Source of the DNA: Actinospica robiniae DSM 44927
Lineage (GTDB): Bacteria > Actinomycetota > Actinomycetes > Streptomycetales > Catenulisporaceae
NCBI RefSeq assembly: GCF_000504285.1
Contig: NZ_KI632511.1
Location: 2,849,372 to 2,913,371, forward strand
Length of the DNA: 64,000 nt
Reading direction: 5' to 3'
Shown: positions 42,089 to 50,633 of the stretch, piece by piece
Layout: each line of letters opens with the position of its first letter
Numbering within the stretch: position 1 is the first letter of the stretch
Notes under the pieces: generated by a model
Databases searched by the model: none
Told to the model about the DNA's origin: nothing
Seen by the model: only the letters and a program-made list of their open reading frames with translations
Made by a program: the position numbers and the translations under genes

Positions 42089-44224
42089 ATGGTGAAGAAA
42101 GCTTCCGCGCCTCGGGACGCTGCGACCCGGGGACGCCTGATCAAGCCGATCAGGCACACCCTGGCCCTGGCGCTGGTGCCGACGGCGCTGTTCTTGACGG
42201 TGGCGCCGGCCACCGCCTCGGCGGACTCGCTTCCGGGCGGTTCCGGAGCCTGTCTCGGGGCGGACTGCCAGGCCGCGACGCCGGCCGGCGACAACGGGTC
42301 TGACACCGGGACGGACGCGTCCGACACCGGCACGGCCTCCGACGTCCCAGCGGCCGGGAACGCCGCTGGGGCCCAGGACGACGCGTCGACGCCGGCCGAC
42401 GGGACCCAGGCCGACCAGGCCGCCCCGACCGACGACCGCCAGAGCGGCGTCAACCAGGACAGCACGAGCCCGAGCGGCACCGACCAGAGCGACATGGGTC
42501 AGAGCAGCTCGGATCAGAGCGGCATGGGTCAGAGCGACGCGGCCGCGCCGGGCGATGACGCTCAGGGCACCGACACCACGTCCGACGGCACTCAGACCGA
42601 CAGCACTCAGGCCGACAACACCCAGTCGGACAGCACTCAGGCTGACAACACCCAGACCGACAGCACTCAGGCCGACAACACCCAGTCGGACAGTACCCAG
42701 GCCGGCTCGCCGGGTCGGAACGACGAGAACTGGGGCAACGGCGGCTCCGGCAACGGAGGCTGGGGCAACGGTGGCGGCTGGGGCGACGACTCCACCGGGT
42801 CGACGAGCGTGCACAAGGTGGACGCGTACACGCAGCGGTCCCTGGCCGGCGCGACCTTCCAGCTCTGGCGCGAGTCCAACGGCATCCCGGGCCTGCAGAG
42901 CACGGGCGGCAACCGGGACTCGAAGGTCGGCGCACCCTGCGTCACCCCGAACTCCGGCGTCTGCTCGGCCGACCACCTCAAGCTCGGCACCTACTACTGG
43001 CAGGAGATCGCGGCGCCCCCCGGCTACGACCTGCCCAGCCGGGTCACCATCCCGGTCGTCATCGACTGCGACCACCTGAAGGTGGACGTGACGGCCAAGG
43101 ACTACAAGACCGTGACGCCGACCGGATCCACCTCCGACGAGAAGGTGGACGGGCGTACCGGCAAGCCGCTGGCCGGTGCCGTCTTCCAGCTCTGGCACGA
43201 GACCAACGGCGTTCCGGGTCTGCAGACCATGGGCGGCAACCCGGACTCGAAGGTCGGCGCACCCTGCGTCACCCCGAACTCCGGTGTCTGCTCGGCGGAC
43301 CACCTGCAGTTCGGCACCTACTACTGGCAGGAGATCAGCGCGCCCCCCGGCTACGATCTGCCCGACCACGCCACGTTGACGGTCGTCATCGACTGCGACC
43401 ACACCAACGTGGACGTGATCGCCAAGGACTACCGGATGATCAAGCAGACCGGGTCCACCTCGGTCAAGAAGGTGGACGCCCGCAGCGGCAAGCCGCTCGC
43501 CGGCGCGACCTTCCAGCTCTGGCGGGAGACCAACGGCATCCCGGGCCTGCAGAGCACGGGCGGCTACCCGGACTCCAAGGTCGGCGGGCCCTGCGTCACC
43601 CCGTACTCCGGCGTCTGCTCGGCGGACCACCTGCAGTTCGGCACCTACTACTGGCAGGAGATCGCGGCACCTCTCGGCTACGACCTGCCCGGCCAGCCGG
43701 TGACGAAGGTCGTCCTGTCATACGACCACTCCTACGCGAACGTCGTGATGAAGGACTACCGGGTCAAGCGGCAGCCTGGGTTCACCTCCGTCGAGAAGGT
43801 GGACGGGCGTACCGGCAAGCCGCTGGCGGGTGCGACCTTCCAGCTGTGGCGGGAGACCAACGGCATCCCCGGTCTGCAGACCACGGGCGCTTACCCGGAC
43901 TCCAAGGTCGGCGGGCCCTGCGTCACCCCGGCCTCCGGCATCTGCTCGGCCAAGGACCTTCCGCTCGGCACCTACTACTGGCAGGAGACCGCAGCCCCGC
44001 GCGGCTACTGGCCCCGCCAGTCGGTGACGACGGTCACGCTGGACCGGGAGCACCCCTGCGCCACGGTCAAGGTCAAGGACTGGCGGGGGCACGGACACCA
44101 CCACGGCCACCTGCCCTCGACCGGTTTCGAGGGCAGCATGTGGGCACTGGCGGGGCTCGCGCTCCTCGGCGCCGGTGGACTCGCCACGGTGGCGGCACGG
44201 CGGCGTCGGCCCAGCCGTCGCTGA
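42089..44224 (+). CDS. LPXTG cell-wall-anchored protein with four SpaA-like repeats
   Basis: 711 residues from ATG 42089, five bases after AAAGGAG. A signal peptide (TLALALVPTALFLTVAPATASA) leads into ~180 residues of Asp/Ser/Thr/Gln-rich low complexity, including repeated DSTQADNTQ units near residues 170-205, then a Gly/Asn/Trp-rich hinge. Four ~108-residue repeats start near residues 237, 348, 456 and 564. Each runs VDG[R]TGKPLAGA.FQLW, then two Cys, then GTYYWQE..APPGYDLP, which is the SpaA/prealbumin-type fold of Gram-positive pilins. The C-terminus has HLPSTGFEGSMWALAGLALL and a basic tail, the sortase signal. It should be covalently attached to peptidoglycan as an adhesin or spore/hyphal surface protein. 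Confidence 0.92.
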   Translation: MVKKASAPRDAATRGRLIKPIRHTLALALVPTALFLTVAPATASADSLPGGSGACLGADCQAATPAGDNGSDTGTDASDTGTASDVPAAGNAAGAQDDASTPADGTQADQAAPTDDRQSGVNQDSTSPSGTDQSDMGQSSSDQSGMGQSDAAAPGDDAQGTDTTSDGTQTDSTQADNTQSDSTQADNTQTDSTQADNTQSDSTQAGSPGRNDENWGNGGSGNGGWGNGGGWGDDSTGSTSVHKVDAYTQRSLAGATFQLWRESNGIPGLQSTGGNRDSKVGAPCVTPNSGVCSADHLKLGTYYWQEIAAPPGYDLPSRVTIPVVIDCDHLKVDVTAKDYKTVTPTGSTSDEKVDGRTGKPLAGAVFQLWHETNGVPGLQTMGGNPDSKVGAPCVTPNSGVCSADHLQFGTYYWQEISAPPGYDLPDHATLTVVIDCDHTNVDVIAKDYRMIKQTGSTSVKKVDARSGKPLAGATFQLWRETNGIPGLQSTGGYPDSKVGGPCVTPYSGVCSADHLQFGTYYWQEIAAPLGYDLPGQPVTKVVLSYDHSYANVVMKDYRVKRQPGFTSVEKVDGRTGKPLAGATFQLWRETNGIPGLQTTGAYPDSKVGGPCVTPASGICSAKDLPLGTYYWQETAAPRGYWPRQSVTTVTLDREHPCATVKVKDWRGHGHHHGHLPSTGFEGSMWALAGLALLGAGGLATVAARRRRPSRR

Positions 44225-44266
44225 GCGGGAGACCGCACCTGGAGTAAGGAAACGAACAGAGGGACA

Positions 44267-44309
44267 GGCTCGTCCGGTCACCGGCCACGGTGACCGGACG
44301 AGCCTTTTT
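44267..44309 (+). terminator. Rho-independent terminator after LPXTG gene
   Basis: A perfect 16-bp stem (44267-44282 with 44289-44304) and 6-nt loop followed by TTTTT, the most canonical terminator in the window. Confidence 0.95.
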
Positions 44310-44449
44310 CCGCCTCTGGAGCGCGCGCGGGCGGGGCGTTCGCCAGGCATCGCCCGGTGTTCCGGGGCGATCGCGGGTTCGGGTTCGAGTGAATAAGGGA
44401 ATATACGCGACAAAGCGGACGAGGGGCAGGGGGCCCTGGACAATGGATA

Positions 44450-44464
44450 TGAAAATCATTATCG
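44450..44464. promoter_or_regulatory. Zur box upstream of zinc uptake operon
   Basis: TGAAAATCATTATCG matches the 7-1-7 Zur consensus TGAAAAT-n-ATTTTCA (left arm perfect, right arm 5/7). It is one of the very few AT-rich patches in the area, about 100 bp before the solute-binding protein gene. Confidence 0.8.
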
Positions 44465-44562
44465 TTTCCAGTGCGCGCCCGGCCTGAGTGCGCGGTCGTC
44501 TTCCTGACACGCCGCCAGCGCGCTCGTTCTCCCCGCCAACACCGAGGAAGGGGCTGTTCACC

Positions 44563-45549
44563 ATGCCCTCGACGTCCGCCCGACCCGCCCACCGCCTCAG
44601 CCTCTTCGGCCGGGCACTCTGCGCGACGCTCGCGCTCTCCGCCGCCGCCCTGCTCACCAGCGCCTGCTCGTATCCGTCCGGCTCCGGTTCCGGCTCCGAC
44701 GCCGCCGGGAGCGCCGCGAACAGCAAGATCGTGGTCGTGGGCGCGGAGAACGAGTACGCCGACGTGCTCGGCCAGATCGGCGGCCGGTACGTCGCCGTGT
44801 CGGCCGTCATGAGCAACCCGAACACGGATCCGCACACCTACGAGGCCAGTCCGCAGGTCGCGGCGGAGGTCAGCCGGGCCAGGCTCGTGGTTCAGAACGG
44901 CTTGGGCTACGACGACTTCATGCACCAGATCGAGCAGTCCTCGGGCCACGGGAGCCAGCAGGTGATCGACGTGCAGCAACTGCTCGCGCTGCCGGACTCC
45001 ACCGCCAACCCGCACCTTTGGTATCAGCCCACGACGATGCCGGCCGTCGCCTCCGCCGTCGCGGCGGACCTGGCGTCGATCGATCCGGCGCACAAGGCCT
45101 ACTACGCCGCGAACCTCGCCACGTTCAAAACCTCGTTCAGCGCCTACACCAGCGCCATCACCGAGCTGAAGACCCGCTACGGCGGTGCGGCGGTGGCCAC
45201 CACCGAGCCGGTGGCCGACTATCTGCTGGACGCCGCCGGAGTCAGCAATCTGACTCCGTGGGCGTTCCAGGCCGCCGTGATGAACGGCACCGACCCCTCG
45301 CCGCAGGACGTCGCCGCGCAACAGGCTCTGTTCACCGAGCACAAGATCAAGGCGTTCGTCTACAACCAGCAGGTCACCGACAGTCTGACGACGTCGCTGC
45401 TCACCCTGGCCAAGGACAACGGCATCCCGATCGTCGGGGTCTACGAGACCATGCCGACCCCCGGCTACGACTACCAGAAGTGGATGCTCGCCGAGGTGGC
45501 CGCGCTCAGTGGGGCGATCGGCTCCGGCCAATCCGCGCCCACCCTGTGA
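44563..45549 (+). CDS. znuA: Zinc/manganese ABC transporter substrate-binding lipoprotein
   Basis: 328 residues from ATG 44563 after GAGGAAGGGG. The signal sequence ends in the lipobox LLTSAC, so the mature Cys is lipidated and the protein is tethered outside the membrane. Cluster A-I features are KIVVVGAENEYADVLGQIGG, the first metal His in NTDPHTYEASP, the second in ANPHLWYQP, and a C-terminal acidic ligand region (TTEPVADYLLDAAG and GVYETMPTPGYDY). The expected third His is not obvious, so a Glu may replace it. It is first in a four-gene operon with an ATPase and two permeases under a Zur box; zinc is the best guess. Confidence 0.88.
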   Translation: MPSTSARPAHRLSLFGRALCATLALSAAALLTSACSYPSGSGSGSDAAGSAANSKIVVVGAENEYADVLGQIGGRYVAVSAVMSNPNTDPHTYEASPQVAAEVSRARLVVQNGLGYDDFMHQIEQSSGHGSQQVIDVQQLLALPDSTANPHLWYQPTTMPAVASAVAADLASIDPAHKAYYAANLATFKTSFSAYTSAITELKTRYGGAAVATTEPVADYLLDAAGVSNLTPWAFQAAVMNGTDPSPQDVAAQQALFTEHKIKAFVYNQQVTDSLTTSLLTLAKDNGIPIVGVYETMPTPGYDYQKWMLAEVAALSGAIGSGQSAPTL

Positions 45550-45603
45550 CCATCGCCGTGCCCTGACACTCCCCCGTCCCGGCGCTGCCCGTGAGGAGCT
45601 CCC

Positions 45604-46416
45604 ATGACTGACCCGCCCGAGATCCTGACCCTGCAGGACGTGAGCATCCGGCTCGGCGGCCGGCAGATCCTCGACCGCGTCGCCTTCGGGCTCGCGCCCG
45701 GCGAGTTCACCGGCCTGATCGGCTCGAACGGCGCGGGCAAGACCACGATCCTGCGGATCGTCATGGGGCTGCGCCGCCCCGACGAGGGCAGCGTGCTGAT
45801 CGACGGCCGTCCGCCGGCCCGGCACGGGCGCGCGATCGGCTACGTGCCGCAGAAGGTGCAGATCGAGCCGGACGCGCCACTGCGCGCACGCGACCTGGTC
45901 GCGCTCGGCCTCGACGGGCACCGGCTCGGGCCCCGGCTCCCCTCGCGCCGGCGCTACGAGCAGGTCGGGCAGATGCTGGAAGCCGTCGGGGCGGCCGGCT
46001 TCGCCGACGAGCGGGTCGGCACGCTGTCCGGCGGGGAGCAGCAGCGGGTGCTGATCGCGCACGCCCTGATCGGCGGACCGAAGCTGCTGCTGATGGACGA
46101 GCCGCTGGCCAACCTGGACCTGCGCTCGGGCCAGGAGATCGTCGAGCTCACCGCCCGAGTGGCCCGGGAGCAGCGGGTCGCGGTGCTGCTGACCGCGCAT
46201 GACATGAACCCGCTGCTTCCGGTCATGGACCGGGTGATCTACGTGGCCGGCGGCCGGGCCGCGGCCGGCGGTATCGACGAGGTCGTGCGCAGCGACGTGC
46301 TCACCGAGCTCTACCGCCACCCCGTCAGGGTTCTGCGGGTCGACGGCCGGATCCTGGTCGTCGCCGGCTCCACGGGCAGTCCGGCGCTGGGCCCGATGCG
46401 GGTGAGCGCCCGATGA
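45604..46416 (+). CDS. znuC: Zinc ABC transporter ATP-binding protein
   Basis: 270 residues from ATG 45604 after GAGGAG. Walker A is IGSNGAGKTTILRIV, the Q-loop lies in YVPQKVQIEP, the signature motif is TLSGGEQQRVLIAHAL, Walker B is KLLLMDEPLANLD and the switch His is LTAHDM. The C-terminal ~25 residues (VRVLRVDGRILVVAGSTG) are a short extension. Its stop overlaps the next start (ATGA), so synthesis with the first permease is coupled. It energises metal import with the two permeases. Confidence 0.93.
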   Translation: MTDPPEILTLQDVSIRLGGRQILDRVAFGLAPGEFTGLIGSNGAGKTTILRIVMGLRRPDEGSVLIDGRPPARHGRAIGYVPQKVQIEPDAPLRARDLVALGLDGHRLGPRLPSRRRYEQVGQMLEAVGAAGFADERVGTLSGGEQQRVLIAHALIGGPKLLLMDEPLANLDLRSGQEIVELTARVAREQRVAVLLTAHDMNPLLPVMDRVIYVAGGRAAAGGIDEVVRSDVLTELYRHPVRVLRVDGRILVVAGSTGSPALGPMRVSAR

Positions 46417-47330
46417 GCTCCCTGCTGTCCGCCATATTCGAGCCCGGGTTCTTCGGCAGCGGGCCGGTCCGCGACGCGTTGGTCACCGGCGCGGTGGTGG
46501 CGCTGGTCTCCGGCGCGGTCGGCGTGTTCACGGTGCTGCGCAGCCAGTCCTTCGCCGGCCACGCGCTGAGCGACCTCGGCACGCTCGGCGGATCCGGCGC
46601 CTATCTCACCGGGACCAGCCCGTTGCTCGGCATCGCCGGGGTGGGCATGGTCGTGGCCGGGCTGATGGACCTGTTCGGCGCCGAGCGCAAGCGATCCCGC
46701 GACGTGTCCACCGGCATCGTGCTCGGCGGCGTACTCGGCTTGTCAGCCCTCTTCCTCTATCTCGACGCGACCCGGACCTCGACCACCGGCGCGGCCGTCA
46801 CGATCCTTTTCGGCTCGCTGTTCACGGTCACCGGCGACACTCTGCCCGCCACGGTCGTCCTCGGCGTACTCGGTCTTGCCACGCTCGGCTTGCTCTACCG
46901 GCCGTTGCTGCTCAGCTCCGTGGACAACGACCTCGCCGCAGCCCGCGGCGTGCACGTCCGCCTGCTCGGCCTGACCTTCCTGGCCACCATGGGCATCGCC
47001 GTCTCGCTCTCGGCTCTGACCGTCGGCACGATCCTCAGCCCAGCGCTGTTGATCGGCCCTGCCGCGACCGCGCTGCGCCTGACCCGGCGCCCGGCCACGG
47101 CGATGGCACTGGCGGCGGCCCTCGGCCTCGTCGCGACGTGGCTCGGCGTGCTGCTGGCGTACGACAGCTACCACTGGCCGCCGGCCGGAAGCGACGGGTG
47201 GCCGGTCAGCTTCTTCATCATGGCCCTGATCTTCCTCGGGTACCTGGCCAGCGGCCCGACCGCGCGGCTGCGCGAGCGTCGCTCGGTCGGTACGGGCACG
47301 GTCTCGGCCGCCACGGTCGCGGAGGCCTGA
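46413..47330 (+). CDS. znuB: Zinc ABC transporter permease 1
   Basis: 305 residues from ATG 46413, four bases inside the ATPase gene. About eight TM helices are visible. The conserved ABC-3 permease segment VFTVLRSQSFAGHALSDLGT near residue 35-55 contains the ATPase-coupling and gating residues, followed by helices ending GYLASGPTARLRER. The ABC-3 family transports zinc or manganese. A second, related permease starts 3 bp after its stop, which suggests a heterodimeric channel. Confidence 0.9.
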   Translation: MSSLLSAIFEPGFFGSGPVRDALVTGAVVALVSGAVGVFTVLRSQSFAGHALSDLGTLGGSGAYLTGTSPLLGIAGVGMVVAGLMDLFGAERKRSRDVSTGIVLGGVLGLSALFLYLDATRTSTTGAAVTILFGSLFTVTGDTLPATVVLGVLGLATLGLLYRPLLLSSVDNDLAAARGVHVRLLGLTFLATMGIAVSLSALTVGTILSPALLIGPAATALRLTRRPATAMALAAALGLVATWLGVLLAYDSYHWPPAGSDGWPVSFFIMALIFLGYLASGPTARLRERRSVGTGTVSAATVAEA

Positions 47331-47332
47331 TC

Positions 47333-48145
47333 GTGTTCGCCCCCTTCATGACCGATACCTGGATCACCGCGAGCTTGGTCGCCGTGGTCGCGGGCGTCGT
47401 CGGGTTCTTCGTCGTGATGCGCGGTGCCGCGTTCGCCGCGCACGCCGTGCCCAACGCCGCATTCGCCGGCGCGGCCGGAGCCAGCCTGCTCGGTTGGGAC
47501 ACGCTGCTCGGGCTCGGCGCGTTCTCACTCGCCGGTGCGCTCGGCATCGGCCTGCTCTCCCGGCGTGGCCGCCACGATGCCGTCACCGCCCTGACCATCG
47601 CCCTGATGCTCGGGCTCGGCGCCTTGTTTCTGAGCTGGAGCAACGAATACGCCCCAGCCGTCTACTCGCTGCTGTTCGGCGAGGTGCTCGGCATCAGCAC
47701 GCAGAAGGTCGGCCTCACGACCCTGCTATGCGTGCTCTGCCTCGCCTCGATCGCATTGCTCTACCGGCCGCTGCTGCTTTCCAGCGCGCTGCCGGAGACC
47801 GCAGCGGCGCGCGGCATCCGCAGCGGACGTATGGACCTGCTCTTCCTCGCTGTCGTGGCCCTGGCCACCACCGCGAGTGTTCCGGTGGTCGGCGCGCTGC
47901 TGATGTTCAGCCTCATGGTCGGGCCGCCGGCCGCTGCCAGGATCCTGACGAAGCAGCCCGTGCCCGCGATGCTGCTGAGCGTCCTGCTCGCACTGGTCAC
48001 GGTCTGGGCAGCGATCGCGCTGTCGTATCAGACGAACTGGCCGATCGGCTTCTACGTCGGGGTGGGCGCTGCCGGCTGCTACCTGCTCGCTCGCGCGGTC
48101 GGTCAGATCAGCATCAGACTACGTACTCAGTCTGGTCGGCTTTGA
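47333..48145 (+). CDS. Zinc ABC transporter permease 2
   Basis: 270 residues from GTG 47333 with GGAGG eight bases upstream. The ABC-3 signature is FVVMRGAAFAAHAVPNAAFA, and the protein shares the segment LLYRPLLLSS with permease 1 (LLYRPLLLSSVDNDLAAARG against LLYRPLLLSSALPETAAARG), so the two arose by duplication. Together they would form the membrane channel of the importer. The 3' end overlaps the convergent GH95 gene by 32 bp, so the two transcripts are antisense to each other at their ends. Confidence 0.9.
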   Translation: MFAPFMTDTWITASLVAVVAGVVGFFVVMRGAAFAAHAVPNAAFAGAAGASLLGWDTLLGLGAFSLAGALGIGLLSRRGRHDAVTALTIALMLGLGALFLSWSNEYAPAVYSLLFGEVLGISTQKVGLTTLLCVLCLASIALLYRPLLLSSALPETAAARGIRSGRMDLLFLAVVALATTASVPVVGALLMFSLMVGPPAAARILTKQPVPAMLLSVLLALVTVWAAIALSYQTNWPIGFYVGVGAAGCYLLARAVGQISIRLRTQSGRL

Positions 48146-50534
48146 TCGACACGCTACGAGTCGTCGACTGGCCGTTCGTCCCCTGATAACGGATGACGAC
48201 GGTCGTGTTCTGCGCCGCGTGCAACGCTGCTGACTCGACGTGGCCGTCGCGCCAGGACAGGTGTTCGAGCGTCACCCCGCCGCGGGCCCGCAGACCCGTG
48301 ACCGTCCCCGCGGTCCACGCCGGGGGCAGCGCGGGCAGCAGGTCGAGGATCGGCGTGCCATCGTCGTCGATCTCGTGGCTCTGCAACAGAAGTTCCGCGA
48401 TCGCGGCGGTCACGCCGAGGTTGCCGTCGATCTGGAAGGGCGGATGCGCGCAGAGCAGGGAGGTGTAGACGCCGCCCGCGGTCTCCCAGCCACCGTCAGC
48501 GTTGGGGGTGACCGGACGGAGGTAGTGCCCGAGCAGGCGGTGTGCGGCGGCGCCGTCGCGCAGCCTGGCCCACAGTGCGATCTTCCAGACGATCGACCAG
48601 CCGGTGCCTTCGTCCCCGCGCTCGTGCAGTGTCGTGCGTGCGGCCTCTCGCAGGCGCGGGTCGGTGGCCAGCAGGCTCCCGGGGTACAGGCCGATCAGGT
48701 GGGAGACGTGGCGGTGGTGTGGTTCGGTCTCCTCCCACTCGCCGGACCACTCCAGCACCTGGCCGCGGCTGCCGATGCACAGCGGCGCCAGGCGTTCGAA
48801 CGCGTCTCGCACCTCGCCGATCGCGGCCTGATCCTCGGCCGCCGGAGCCCGGCCCGCTGCAGTCAGGGCCGCCGCAGCCTCGAGGACGAAGCCGAACAGC
48901 TCTCGTGCCAGAGTTCTGTCGGAGGAGGTGCCGCGGTCCACGCCGGCCACGCCGTGCTCCGTGACGAAGCAGTTCTCAGGGCTCGTCGACGGCGAGACGA
49001 CCAGGTCGCCGTCCTCGTTCGGGACGAGCAGATCCAGCACGAAACGCGCCGCGTCCACGGCGATCGGCAGCGCCTGGCGTTCGAGGTGGTCGAGATCGCG
49101 GCCGAAGCGCCACCGTTCGGCCAGGTGCAGGGACAGCCACGCCCCGGCCATCGGCCACTGCGCCCACTTCGGATCGCCGGCGCCGGCGCCGACCGGCACC
49201 GTGATCCGCCACAGGTCGGTGTTGTGGTGGCACGTCCAGCCTCGGGCGCCATAGAGCTGCCGAGCAGTCTCCCGTCCCGCCTCGGCCAGGTCGGCCACCA
49301 AGCCCAGCAGCGGGTCGTGGCACTCTGGGAGCGCGGCCACCTCGGCGGGCCAGTAGTTCATCTGCACATTGATGTTGGTGGTGTACTGGCTGTTCCACGG
49401 CGGCGCGATCTGCTCGTTCCAGATGCCTTGAAGCGTCGCCGCCTGGGTGCCCGGCCGGGAACTCGCGGCGAGCAGGTATCTCCCGAAGGCGAAGGCCGCG
49501 GCCGCCAGGTCCTCGTCGGACTCGCCGGCGGCCCGTCGGGCCAGCCGCTCGTCGATCGGGACATCCGGCGCCGCCTGGCCGGTCTCCAGCCGGAGCGTGA
49601 CCCGATCCATCAGCTCTCGATGTTCCGACACGTGCCGGGCACGGACCGCCTCCCAACCCATGTCCGCGGCGGCGTTCACCTCCAGCAGAGCGTTGCGCAG
49701 GCACGCCTCGGCGTCGTCGGTCGGCAGCGCGTCCCAGCGGGTGAAGCCGGTGCGTATCGCCACGAAGATCGTCACGGCCACGGCGTCGCGCACTTCGATG
49801 GAGCTCTCGCCCGCCACTACGCAGGACTCTGCGGAAGACGACTCCTGCGAAGGCTCGACCAGGATCCGCGCCATCGCCGCCGCGCGCACGGAACGCACCT
49901 CGTCGTCCGAGCTGATCACCCCGTCGGTCCGCGGCCACGGCACGACGTGGCGGGGAGCCGCGAGCAGCAGCGAGAGTCGGCCGTCGTCGTCGACGCGGCA
50001 AGCGCTGCGCGGTTGCGGTGAGCCGAGACCGATCCGCAGATGCAGGCCCTGCGGATGTCCCGTCTCCAGGCGGACGGCGATGACCTGGTCCACCGCGCTC
50101 GCCAGCACTTCCTGCCGCACGAGCAGTCCGGCGGACTCCCACTGCGTGGCGGCCACACCCTCACGCAGGTCGAGCGAGCGCCGATAGACATCCGGCGGCG
50201 CGTCCTCGAGGTGCTCGATCTCCAGATGGCCGACCGGCTGAAAGGCCTCGGCGTCAGCACCCTGCGTCGCCCGCAGCGCCTCGCCCGCCTCGGCGTGCCG
50301 TCCCGCTTCGATCAGGGCCCTTACCTCGGCGAGCAGTCCGTGCGGCACCTGGGGCAGCGCGCGCTCGCCCGGACCGGACCAGAACGTGTCCTCGTTCAAG
50401 GCGATCCGCTCGGCCGGCCGGCCACCGCGCACCATCGCGCCCAGGCGGCCGTTGCCGACGGGAAAGGACTCCTCCCACGCACGGGCGGGAGCGGTGAACC
50501 ACAGCATCGGCATACCGGAAACCGTCGTATACAT
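48114..50534 (-). CDS. Glycoside hydrolase family 95 (alpha-L-fucosidase/galactosidase)
   Basis: 806 residues from ATG 50532-50534, with ATG 50511-50513 as an alternative; neither has a strong ribosome site. The N-terminal beta domain starts MLWFTAPARAWEESFPVGNG and RLGAMVRGG, the GH95 opening. The barrel has ATLQGIWNEQIAPPWNSQYT, TNINVQMNYWPAEVA (catalytic Asn pair), VVSPSTSPEN (Glu acid) and PPFQIDGNLGVTAAIAELLL (Asp), matching the Bifidobacterium AfcA residues. It lacks a signal peptide, so it should work on imported fucosylated or L-galactosylated oligosaccharides. A palindrome ATACA-TAGGATGTC-TGTAT covers the start region. An MFS gene lies 100 bp upstream on the same strand. Confidence 0.9.
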   Translation of the reverse strand: MYTTVSGMPMLWFTAPARAWEESFPVGNGRLGAMVRGGRPAERIALNEDTFWSGPGERALPQVPHGLLAEVRALIEAGRHAEAGEALRATQGADAEAFQPVGHLEIEHLEDAPPDVYRRSLDLREGVAATQWESAGLLVRQEVLASAVDQVIAVRLETGHPQGLHLRIGLGSPQPRSACRVDDDGRLSLLLAAPRHVVPWPRTDGVISSDDEVRSVRAAAMARILVEPSQESSSAESCVVAGESSIEVRDAVAVTIFVAIRTGFTRWDALPTDDAEACLRNALLEVNAAADMGWEAVRARHVSEHRELMDRVTLRLETGQAAPDVPIDERLARRAAGESDEDLAAAAFAFGRYLLAASSRPGTQAATLQGIWNEQIAPPWNSQYTTNINVQMNYWPAEVAALPECHDPLLGLVADLAEAGRETARQLYGARGWTCHHNTDLWRITVPVGAGAGDPKWAQWPMAGAWLSLHLAERWRFGRDLDHLERQALPIAVDAARFVLDLLVPNEDGDLVVSPSTSPENCFVTEHGVAGVDRGTSSDRTLARELFGFVLEAAAALTAAGRAPAAEDQAAIGEVRDAFERLAPLCIGSRGQVLEWSGEWEETEPHHRHVSHLIGLYPGSLLATDPRLREAARTTLHERGDEGTGWSIVWKIALWARLRDGAAAHRLLGHYLRPVTPNADGGWETAGGVYTSLLCAHPPFQIDGNLGVTAAIAELLLQSHEIDDDGTPILDLLPALPPAWTAGTVTGLRARGGVTLEHLSWRDGHVESAALHAAQNTTVVIRYQGTNGQSTTRSVSIKADQTEYVV

Positions 50535-50549
50535 AGGATGTCTGTATAG
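50529..50549. promoter_or_regulatory. Candidate GntR-type operator at GH95 start
   Basis: ATACATAGGATGTCTGTAT has ATACA/TGTAT arms around the start codon of the GH95 gene, and a related ACATCCTA occurs near 50629. Position and AT content set it apart from the surroundings, so a repressor that occludes translation initiation or the promoter is plausible. Confidence 0.4.
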
Positions 50550-50633
50550 TCGCGGACCCCTTCGATTGTCCAGCGGTCTAGTAAAAACCCAGCTCAGAGC
50601 CGATACCGTCGAGAAGGCCTTGAGCTAAACATC

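Noticed and set aside
42600-42710. Tandem DNA repeats that could suggest a CRISPR or minisatellite
   Set aside because: They encode in-frame DSTQADNTQ units of the surface protein stalk, with no spacers of regular unique sequence.
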